NCBI GenBank assembly: GCA_002840685.1
Contig: PHBU01000008.1
Location: 163,263 to 227,262, forward strand
Source of the DNA: Chloroflexi bacterium HGW-Chloroflexi-6
Lineage (GTDB): Bacteria; Chloroflexota; Anaerolineae; Anaerolineales; Villigracilaceae
Reading direction: 5' to 3'
Length of the DNA stretch: 64,000 bases
The notes beneath the pieces were generated by a model. That model was given only the letters and a program-made list of their open reading frames with translations. It was not told the origin of the DNA and did not search any database. The position numbers were made by a program, and so were the translations under genes. Below, in pieces: positions 50,601 through 57,884 of the stretch. The number at the start of each line of letters is the position of its first letter. Position 1 is the stretch's first letter.

Positions 50601-52476
50601 CATCGATTGCGATGCGACCATCCAGGGTTCCATCGCCGTTTGGGCCCAGATAAGCGGCGGGTTCGGTGCCATAAGTGGCAGTCACATAGGCATTGACAGC
50701 ATTGAGCATATCACCCCAGTAGGTGACATTGGTCATGTACTTGAAGCCGTTGTAACCATCGCCGCCAGCTGGGGCCAGGAATTCGTTGGTGCCAACCTTG
50801 TAGGTTTTTTCCAGGTCGAGCGGTTCCCAAGCGGCCGTGATCTTGTTCCATACCTCAACATCGTAGGCGCCCCAGGCATAGGGTTGTGGGCCGGGGTTTG
50901 CATCTTTGTAGGAGTAGTATTTGTATTTCAGACCGGCCGGTTGGATCATGCCCGCAACATTGGGGGCATAGTTGATTACTTCGAGAATGCGCGCGCCGGT
51001 CATATCACCAACCACCGTAGCATTGCCGAAGGGTAGGATGGTGAACATGTTGCCATAGGTGAGCAATCCTGCAGCGTGCGTGCCAGTTGTACAGCCGCTG
51101 GTCGCCCACACGCCACCTACATAACACCAGTCGGTGCGGATACCACCGGCATTGTTGAAGAACAGGTCAATGTCGTTGGCGGGTTCGGCGTCCGTGTTCA
51201 GGTATTTGTAGATGGCATCGTCAATGAAGGCGCCCATCATATTGTCTTTTGTATTGCTGCGCCCCAAATCAACTGCCGAGTAACCAATTGATTGGTTGAC
51301 GATTGACAAATAGGTGGGGTCGGTGGCATAGCCAGTGATCAATGTGTCAATTGCCGCGAGTTTTGAGACATCAGTATCTTCGGTATAAGTACTGGATGTA
51401 GTAAATGTTCTCCAAACCGAAGCCGGAATTGGAGGAGTGGCGGTCAGGTTTTGCTGAGCCCAAACTGTAACTTTCCAGGTGACGGACACTGAGCCATCCG
51501 CACCGACGGTGATGTCAGCCTGACCGACGCGGCGTCCGTTGTAAGCGCCTTGCACAACTGTGGTTTGGCCAGCATGCCCGGCAACCGTTACGACTGTGCC
51601 GGGAGCTGCAACTGACGTATGGCTATGGCCGCCAATGATCAGGTTGGCAGGTTTGTTCGCAGTGAGCAGTGTGCTGGCCAAAGTCTGGTCGCCTGTCACG
51701 GGCAGACCGTAACCGTAACCGCCATCGGTGTAACCGAGGTGGCTGAGCACCACGATCACATCTGCGCCATCAGCTTTCATTGTGTCGTAGTAGTGCAAGA
51801 TGGAGGCTGCCGGGTCTTTAAAGCACAGTCCAGCTGTGGCGGTGGAAACTGTGATGGTGGGCGTTTCAGTGGTGGTCACGCCGATGAAGCCCACTTTAAC
51901 CGTATCAGGGGCAGTGCCCATGGTCACGATTTCGTAGGGCGCATTCGCAAAGGCTGGGAGAACCCAACCGGCGGTGGCACAGTTACCAGTGTCATTCTGG
52001 ACAATATTGGCGGTGACATAAGGGTAAGCTGCCTGGGCAGTACGATTGCCCAAAACCGTCTGGCCCCAGTCAAATTCATGGTTGCCAAAGGTTGCCACGT
52101 TGTAGCCCATCGCATTATAGGTTGCAATTGTGGGGATACCCTTGCCTGCCGCAGTGCCGTCGCCCAGGTTGGAAAGCAGGCTGCCCTGCATTTGATCCCC
52201 GGCATCGACCAGCAGCACGTTCGCAGGCCCCTTATCTGTGCGAATCTTATCGATTACATTGGCTGTTCGCGCCATACCCGGAGTGCTGATTTTGTTCGGG
52301 TCCGCGTTTGCTGGTTCCAGTTGACCGTGGAAATCGTTGGTATGGAGAATGGTGAATGTTACCGGGGTAGTTGGGGCAGTAGAAGTAGCCGCCATAACTG
52401 ATGGAGAAAGCGGTAAAACCAGCATGGAAATTGCCAAAAATATGCTTAACATTTTCCAGGTTTTCTTGCTATTCAT
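47656..52476 (-). CDS. Secreted double 5'-nucleotidase/phosphodiesterase (YfkN-like) with SLH repeats
   Basis: A 1606-residue protein with GAGGAG before ATG 52476 and a signal peptide (1-29). It contains two complete UshA/YfkN-type modules. Module 1 has HTNDFHGQLE, GNHEFDWG and GGHSHT; module 2 has HHNDSHGNLD, GNHEFNFG and GGHSHT, each followed by a C-terminal substrate-binding domain. Bacillus YfkN has a similar two-module plan and hydrolyses 2',3'-cyclic and 5' nucleotides. Then a choice-of-anchor-D-like beta domain (TVDFGTTTVGTP), an Ig-like module (VDFTVTFSEAVSGVD) and three SLH repeats ending TFDLP. Likely role: release of phosphate and nucleosides from extracellular nucleotides. Confidence 0.9.
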   Translation of the reverse strand: MNSKKTWKMLSIFLAISMLVLPLSPSVMAATSTAPTTPVTFTILHTNDFHGQLEPANADPNKISTPGMARTANVIDKIRTDKGPANVLLVDAGDQMQGSLLSNLGDGTAAGKGIPTIATYNAMGYNVATFGNHEFDWGQTVLGNRTAQAAYPYVTANIVQNDTGNCATAGWVLPAFANAPYEIVTMGTAPDTVKVGFIGVTTTETPTITVSTATAGLCFKDPAASILHYYDTMKADGADVIVVLSHLGYTDGGYGYGLPVTGDQTLASTLLTANKPANLIIGGHSHTSVAAPGTVVTVAGHAGQTTVVQGAYNGRRVGQADITVGADGSVSVTWKVTVWAQQNLTATPPIPASVWRTFTTSSTYTEDTDVSKLAAIDTLITGYATDPTYLSIVNQSIGYSAVDLGRSNTKDNMMGAFIDDAIYKYLNTDAEPANDIDLFFNNAGGIRTDWCYVGGVWATSGCTTGTHAAGLLTYGNMFTILPFGNATVVGDMTGARILEVINYAPNVAGMIQPAGLKYKYYSYKDANPGPQPYAWGAYDVEVWNKITAAWEPLDLEKTYKVGTNEFLAPAGGDGYNGFKYMTNVTYWGDMLNAVNAYVTATYGTEPAAYLGPNGDGTLDGRIAIDGNGDTVYDGGGEIVPVTILHHNDSHGNLDKGAYVGYTQLATLIKQEKLHNPTRTLLLSSGDNIQGDAMMYYFKSAPLGYASDGTLLDASLQTHPMMAAMNSMGYDAMVLGNHEFNFGKDIFQAILAQAGFPVLQANVADDGAYGLSTANGGAGVQPYITKTLGAENIKIAILGIGNHRIPNYELPSNIPGLTFSDPLVKAQELSDSLRTGNDVLVALTHIGFTENPASVEVDANVDTNLATTVSGIDAIIGGHSHTNPASGFGNYKFLPTIVAGPDGNPVIIGHAYRYNNTLGEVILGLRDNGAGGYDVVAETGRFLTVTTSIAEDAATDGIVTPYTTQLATYNSTVVGQTTTPIDTLLAFTQETNGANLQADASVYELETVHSIPVDFHLSGAMTNKLMASGATPASPVTLTIADMFSGMPYENSLLVISMNGPQLKAVLERAYRNYYYYTTDPVNYGGYSHYTTCMIDTNAGNEIIYKDASSVPNGDNVSAFKYNGTPIDFTDAATYYNVSTVNYLAAGSCNFNDAGVTLWPLAQIVQDTQYYVRDAVINYIQDMGTVSPAIEGRIKFAPETEIAVSLGGAVDIPDGTGTVDFGTTTVGTPITKTFVIDNLGTVNLTLTEPISLPSGFSLVSSFGSTTVAPGGNTSFEVLMDATTVGTPSGTLSFANNDSSENPYNFTISGTVGDAPPTVISSTRAGINPTNATNVDFTVTFSEAVSGVDTADFGLTSTGTLSGAAVTGVSGSGTTYTVTISTGTGAGTLRLDILNTADIEDLAANPLSGLPYTAGQVYDIRTQIFADVLPSYWAWSWIERLYNNGITSGCGISPLIYCPESSVTRAQMAVFLLRSINGAGYTPPAATGTVFTDVPTSHPYAAWIEQLADDGITGGCGLGIYCPDQPVTRAQMAVFLLKAKHGTGYLPPAVGDNSGFADVSTSHWAAAWIKQLAAEGITSGCGAGNYCPEQSVTRAQMAIFLIKTFDLP

Positions 52477-53069
52477 AGTGATCTCCTCGTTCTTGGTGTT
52501 ACATGTTTTAAAGCATTTTCTGAAGACGAGTGGTTCGAACCATATTAATTTTGTAGAACGGTGCGATTCACCTGTTTGGGGAGCTTACAAATAGAACTCC
52601 TGCAGAAGTCTTTCTGAGACAGAAACTAAGATGTTTTGAGAAAAACTGATATTTTTATGGGGCTCTGTCGCAAATTTCTGCACATTGAAAGATGTTTAAT
52701 TGTTTTTTATTCTCTTGACAACCTTGATTTAAAAATGTGCAAAATAAAACCAAAACAGGCACTCAAGAATTGCCTTGCTTATTTCGCGCTACTGCCTCGG
52801 TTATCTATTTTTGTTTTACCTGTAAAAAAATAGAATTAAAATATTTCCCCATCAGGAGTTTAATTATGGTCATATCAGATCAGAACTACACGTACAAAGT
52901 GTCATAAGTTATTTCGCAGAATGTCATGTTTATTGACAGATTCATCGAGAAGCAAATAGGCTTGCAATTTCGAAATCAAAGAGATAAAACTACAACATGT
53001 CAAAATGCCCCCTCTGAGAAATTTTTTCTCAGAGGGGGCAAGTTTGGCCTGATGATGACCGCGTTAAGC
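52477..53069. other. 593-bp AT-rich intergenic region
   Basis: The region holds the ribosome site of the nucleotidase gene at its left edge and the terminator of the nuclease gene at 53006-53040. The short open frames inside show no protein-like composition or ribosome site, and I see no RNA gene. It is visibly richer in AT than the flanking genes. Confidence 0.5.
53006..53040 (-). terminator. Intrinsic terminator of the ExeM-like gene
   Basis: TGCCCCCTCTGAGAAA pairs with TTTCTCAGAGGGGGCA around a 3-base loop, 30 bases beyond the stop. Confidence 0.82.
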
Positions 53070-56000
53070 TTACGGCAAATCGAAAGTTTTTATCAGGAAG
53101 ATGGCCATCTGGGCGCGGGTGACGGATTGTTCGGGGCAGTAATTGCCTGCGCCACAGCCGCTGGTAATGCCTTCGGCGGCCAGTTGCTTGATCCAGGCTG
53201 CTGCCCAGTTGCTGGTGGAAACATCGGTAAAGCCAGTATCGGCCCCGACCGCGGGAGGAAGGTATCCTGAGCCATGTTTGGCCTTGAGCAGGAAGACTGC
53301 CATCTGGGCGCGAGTGACGGGTTGGTCGGGGCAGTAGATGCCCAGTCCGCAGCCGCCGGTGATGCCGTCATCTGCCAGTTGTTCGATCCAGGCTGCATAC
53401 GGATGGCTGGTGGGTACATCCGTGAAGACCGTTCCTGTTGCGGCAGGCGGGGTGTAGCCTGAACCATTGATACTCCTGAGCAGGAAGACCGCCATTTGGG
53501 CGCGGGTAACCGAGTTTTCCGGGCAGTAGATGAGCGGGCTGATGCCGCAGCCACTGGTAATACCGTTGTTGTACAGGCGCTCGATCCAACTCCAGGCCCA
53601 GTAGGTTACAGGCACATCTGCAAAGATTTGGGTTCTGATCGAGTAGGCCTGGCCATTTAGATAGGGTAGGCCGCCAAGCGGGTTGCCAAGCAGATCTTCG
53701 ATGTCTGATGTGTCAGCTACATCCAAACGCAGAGTTCCGCTGCCCGTTCCGGTCGAGACGGTGACAGTATATGTGTCGGCACTGCCGGAAACGGCGGTCA
53801 CTTCGACGTTAGCAAGCGTGCCGGTAACGGTCAGGTCAAAATCCAGGATGTCCAGATTGGTGACGTTTTCAGAAAAGTTAACAGCGAAATCCACGCTGCC
53901 GGTGGCGGTCGGACTGATACCAACGCGGGTGATGGATGTCACTGTTGGGGCTGTCCCATCCAGGCTCAATCCTACCATTACCGGGTCGTGGTCAGAAATG
54001 CGGTATTGGTCTGCGGCGTAGAGCGTGGTTTGCAGGTTGGCGGTTTTAAACTCGGTATTGTAGTCCAACACACTAGGCTCATCGGCGTTGATGTGCCATT
54101 CTTCAACATCGGTCACCTGAGCCAGCAGAGATGCTGAAGCCATGGCATAGTCGAGGTAGCCCCACTGCCCATCAAAAACATAGGAGTAGTTGGTAATGCC
54201 GTTGAAATGGTTGCCCAGGTTGATGTAACCGGCATTTTCCAACGCGACGATCGGGTCTTCCTTGGCGTACGAGTTTAGATCGCCCAGGATGACTACATCT
54301 GTATCGCCGGTGCCGGTTGGGTCGTCCGTGGCAATCCAGTTGGTCAGTTCAAGCGCGGCATTGGTGCGCACGATGGCGCAGTTGCCCTGTCCATCACCGG
54401 TATCGGGATCGTCACATGCTGAGCCCTTGCTCTTAAGGTGGTTGACGTTAACCAGAAAGGTTTCGCCACTGGCAGTTTCTTGGAAGGCTTGCAGGAGTGA
54501 AACACGGTTGCGCGGGTCAGCATCTCCGCCGTTGACAAAAGCCACCGTATCGAGCACGGCGGTTGTGCCGACCAGGTTGACGCGGGCTGGTTTGTAGATC
54601 AGGCCGACCTTGATGCTATCGGTGCCGAGGGCATCGATTTTTCCGGTGAGAGCATCCACATCCACAAAGGCAAAAGTGTCGGGAGCGGTGGCGGCATTCA
54701 GCTTGGTCACCAGATCATAGATGGCGCTGGTGCTGGCATAGCCATCGTTTTCGATTTCGACAATACCGTAGATATCGGCATTCATCGCCACCATGGCGGC
54801 CACGGTCTTGGTCCACTGACGGTCAAACTCAGTTGTGTTGTTCGCACCGCGGCAGTCGCTTGTGCTGGGAGTAACATCACCCAGACCATTGGTACAGTTG
54901 GTGAATGTGTTGAAGTAGTTGAGCAGGTTCATGCCCACTACTTTCAATGTTCCGCCAACGACTGGCGGAGTGGCCGGGCGAACATTGGCCGCAACAAAGT
55001 TAGGGATAACCCCGCCCATGGCGTTAATCGGCAGAATGCGGTAAGCAGTTGGGCTGGCGCTGTAGCCCCCCCAGTTCTCGATGAATACACCGGTCAGGTT
55101 GCTGACCGTGTCGCCGCCTCGCAGGGTATTGCTGGCCGAAAGCGGCTGGCCACCGCGCCCGAACAGGATCGGGTCGGGGTTCTGCGACATGTTGGAGTCA
55201 TCCAAAATGATCTTGTTCAGGTTGTTAGCGGCTTGCACTGCGGCCGCGGGTGCGCCCGGAAGGGCCACGCCAGTCGGCTGCCAAAGCTTGCCATTGCCCG
55301 AGAGTGTCACCTGGCCGAAGCGGCCAAGCTGGTAGTGCTCGGTAACGGTCAGAGATTGGGTAAAGCGTACGAGCATGCCTTCATACTGTTCTTTTTCAGC
55401 TTCCGAGTCAAAGGGCAGACTGATCTCGGTGGGGGTAACATTGTTTCCCGAGCCAAGAACGGTGATGACGCTGGCGCTGACCTGAGTTTGGCCCTTTGCC
55501 GGCAGAATCGGATATTCACTCACCGTACCGGTAACGCGCACGAGATCGCCCAGGGCCACCGAATTGGCGGATCCGTTATAAACGAAGATACCGTCTGAAG
55601 TGGTTGGATCCGCATCGCAGTCAACCTGCTGGACATAGAACCCGCGAATTTGGGGCGAGCTTCCACCTTCAAAATCACCAACCACAATGCCCTGGATGGT
55701 GTGAACGCCGCTCAGGGGAGTGGATGCTCCGCTGCCCTGGATCTCGCAGATGGGAGTGGCTGCGGCATCATCGTTTGTGATGGTGCCAAGACCTTGCGCG
55801 TCCGTAATGTTTGCCCCTAAGGCATCGGCAAGGTTGACGTGGAAGGTTTCATTGCTTTCAACATTTACATCACCGTTAATGGTCACATCGAAAGCGTAAG
55901 TGGTATTTCCTGCGGTAATGGTTGCAGGTGTCACTGATTTGGAAACATAGTCGCTATCGGCAATCGTGGCAGTATTATCAGCGGTGGCGATGTTGAAGGT

Positions 56001-57503
56001 TACATCTGAAGCCGAGGCTTCTGTAAGAGTCACAGTGAAGCTGGCGGTGGTTGTTCCGCTATTGCCTTCGGTCACGGTCACATCGTTGATGGATAAGCCC
56101 AGATCATCGTTTGCGATGGTGCCCAGACCGGTGTCATCGGTGATGGAGGCCACTGTCGGGTTTGAAATGACGACATCGAAGGTTTCGTCTGGCTCAATAT
56201 TGGTATCACCATTGACGGTGACAACGAATTCGTAGGTGGTATCACCTGCCAAAATGGTTGCTCCACTGATCGAATTTAACGCATAATCACTGTCTGCTGT
56301 TGTGGCGGTTCCATCGCTTGTAGTGATATCAAAAGTTACATCGGATGGCGCTACATCCGAGAGCGTTACGGTAAAAGATGCGTTTGTGGTTCCGCTGTTA
56401 GTCTCGTCCACGGTCACATCATTAATAGATAATCCGTAGGTTGGAAAATCATCGTTGGTGATGGTTCCCACAGCTGTAGCATCGCTGATGGTTGCATTGC
56501 TGCTGGGGCTCGAGATCGTGACATTAAATGTTTCGTCACTCTCGATATTGGTATCGCCATTGACGGTCACATCAAAGGTGTAGGTACTATTGCCCTCGGT
56601 AATCGTCTGACCGGTAAGTGATTGTGTCACATAATCGTTATCTGCGGTGGTGGCTGTGTTATCGGCAGTGGCGATATCGAAAGTCACACCGCCCGCTGGG
56701 GCTGGTTCAGAGAGCGTCACGGTGAAGCTGGCGGTGGTTGTGCCGCCATTGGTCTCGGTGACAATTTCATCTTCAATGGAGAGCGAGGGCAGGATCACAA
56801 TGTCAGTGCCTGTAATAGAAACGTTGTCAATGCCCACCCATTCATCATTTCCCGCGGCATTTGTAGTCATGATTCGCAACTGAACCAATGGTTTGTCATC
56901 CGCAGCCGCAGGTAAGGTGACGCTGACAGCCGTCACCTTGGTGTCTGTAGTAACTTCTGTGGCATCAGCTACATATCCAGCGGCGACATTCGTGAAGGTA
57001 CCAGAACTACCCACTCGGTAATGCAGGGCTACTTGTTGAATGGCATCATCTGCACTTGCTTCAATGTCTCGAACGTTATATGAGACGCTGATATCTTCCT
57101 TGCCTGTTGTGTTAATGTTGACAAGAATGTATGGGGCATCGGCAGTACCGGAGCCACTTAAAGCAATCACAGGGTTTGCCAGCGCAAACTCGGTCACGCC
57201 GCCTGTTGTAAAAGATATTGGATTCGTTTGATTGGCATTTACATCAACCACACCCGGTGAATCGTCTGAAAGAAGGGTCTGAGGATCGGTGCCGGTTGCT
57301 GCTGTTAAGGCATCGCCGCGATATCCAACAATACCAGGAACTCCAGACCAATCATCGTTGGTGGTGATCAATCCGGCGTTGCTCCAATCCTGCGAAAATG
57401 AAAGTAGCTGTGCGGTTGAATCTGCAAGCGCCGTACCCACAGGTATACTCGCAAGCAGGGCGGCAATTACGAGCATATGCCAAAATTTTTGAAGCTTATT
57501 CAT
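53070..57503 (-). CDS. Secreted Calx-beta / ExeM-type nuclease with three SLH repeats
   Basis: A 1477-residue protein, ATG 57503 behind GAGGAG, signal peptide (1-27). Order: an N-terminal beta domain; three Calx-beta repeats (SINDVTVDETNSG, DGTATTADSDY, GDTNIEPDETF and variants), which usually bind calcium; an OB-like segment of ExeM/NucH nucleases (IQGIVVGDFEG, IRGFYVQQVDCD); and an endonuclease/exonuclease/phosphatase domain with IYGIVEIENDG, VNHLKSKGSAC, VILGDLNSYAKEDP and ISDHDPV as catalytic motifs. Then an Ig-like module and three SLH repeats. Its 3' 540 bp is nearly the same as that of the nucleotidase gene. Likely an extracellular DNase working with that nucleotidase. Confidence 0.9.
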   Translation of the reverse strand: MNKLQKFWHMLVIAALLASIPVGTALADSTAQLLSFSQDWSNAGLITTNDDWSGVPGIVGYRGDALTAATGTDPQTLLSDDSPGVVDVNANQTNPISFTTGGVTEFALANPVIALSGSGTADAPYILVNINTTGKEDISVSYNVRDIEASADDAIQQVALHYRVGSSGTFTNVAAGYVADATEVTTDTKVTAVSVTLPAAADDKPLVQLRIMTTNAAGNDEWVGIDNVSITGTDIVILPSLSIEDEIVTETNGGTTTASFTVTLSEPAPAGGVTFDIATADNTATTADNDYVTQSLTGQTITEGNSTYTFDVTVNGDTNIESDETFNVTISSPSSNATISDATAVGTITNDDFPTYGLSINDVTVDETNSGTTNASFTVTLSDVAPSDVTFDITTSDGTATTADSDYALNSISGATILAGDTTYEFVVTVNGDTNIEPDETFDVVISNPTVASITDDTGLGTIANDDLGLSINDVTVTEGNSGTTTASFTVTLTEASASDVTFNIATADNTATIADSDYVSKSVTPATITAGNTTYAFDVTINGDVNVESNETFHVNLADALGANITDAQGLGTITNDDAAATPICEIQGSGASTPLSGVHTIQGIVVGDFEGGSSPQIRGFYVQQVDCDADPTTSDGIFVYNGSANSVALGDLVRVTGTVSEYPILPAKGQTQVSASVITVLGSGNNVTPTEISLPFDSEAEKEQYEGMLVRFTQSLTVTEHYQLGRFGQVTLSGNGKLWQPTGVALPGAPAAAVQAANNLNKIILDDSNMSQNPDPILFGRGGQPLSASNTLRGGDTVSNLTGVFIENWGGYSASPTAYRILPINAMGGVIPNFVAANVRPATPPVVGGTLKVVGMNLLNYFNTFTNCTNGLGDVTPSTSDCRGANNTTEFDRQWTKTVAAMVAMNADIYGIVEIENDGYASTSAIYDLVTKLNAATAPDTFAFVDVDALTGKIDALGTDSIKVGLIYKPARVNLVGTTAVLDTVAFVNGGDADPRNRVSLLQAFQETASGETFLVNVNHLKSKGSACDDPDTGDGQGNCAIVRTNAALELTNWIATDDPTGTGDTDVVILGDLNSYAKEDPIVALENAGYINLGNHFNGITNYSYVFDGQWGYLDYAMASASLLAQVTDVEEWHINADEPSVLDYNTEFKTANLQTTLYAADQYRISDHDPVMVGLSLDGTAPTVTSITRVGISPTATGSVDFAVNFSENVTNLDILDFDLTVTGTLANVEVTAVSGSADTYTVTVSTGTGSGTLRLDVADTSDIEDLLGNPLGGLPYLNGQAYSIRTQIFADVPVTYWAWSWIERLYNNGITSGCGISPLIYCPENSVTRAQMAVFLLRSINGSGYTPPAATGTVFTDVPTSHPYAAWIEQLADDGITGGCGLGIYCPDQPVTRAQMAVFLLKAKHGSGYLPPAVGADTGFTDVSTSNWAAAWIKQLAAEGITSGCGAGNYCPEQSVTRAQMAIFLIKTFDLP

Positions 57504-57884
57504 GCTTTTCTCCTCAAGATATTTATTATTGACAGCCCCATTGGGCCAGAATAAAAGGGCATGGGTTGGGTTTTAATGCATAACCACCTCCTGACCCCCA
57601 GTTGGATGAAATATGCTGTCTGGCAATCGTCTGGCAGTCAGGCCAGGCGAGGATGTCATAAAGAATAACCGCGGTGTGGAACGGTACGTAAACTGCGTAA
57701 CCATTCATTCAACCTTTTGAGCTAAGATGCGAACGCTTTGAAAATATACTACAATTTCGGGTACATATCCCATGCAAAACATAAAGATTTTTTATTCAAT
57801 CACATAAAGATATCCCCTGAGAAACCTTGATTTTTCAGGGGATATCTTTATAAACCAGGTTTGGCCGATGCATACCTTTTCGGG
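57504..57884. other. 381-bp intergenic region
   Basis: Contains the terminator at 57805-57850 and, near 57503, the ribosome site of the nuclease gene. No convincing gene or RNA was seen. Confidence 0.5.
57805..57850 (-). terminator. Intrinsic terminator of the GH44 gene
   Basis: A 16-bp stem (57805-57820 with 57835-57850) around a 14-base loop, 35 bases after the stop. Confidence 0.75.

Noticed and set aside
52636..52833. A 65-codon open frame in the AT-rich gap
   Set aside because: No ribosome site, lysine/leucine-rich composition expected from AT-rich non-coding DNA, no recognised pattern.
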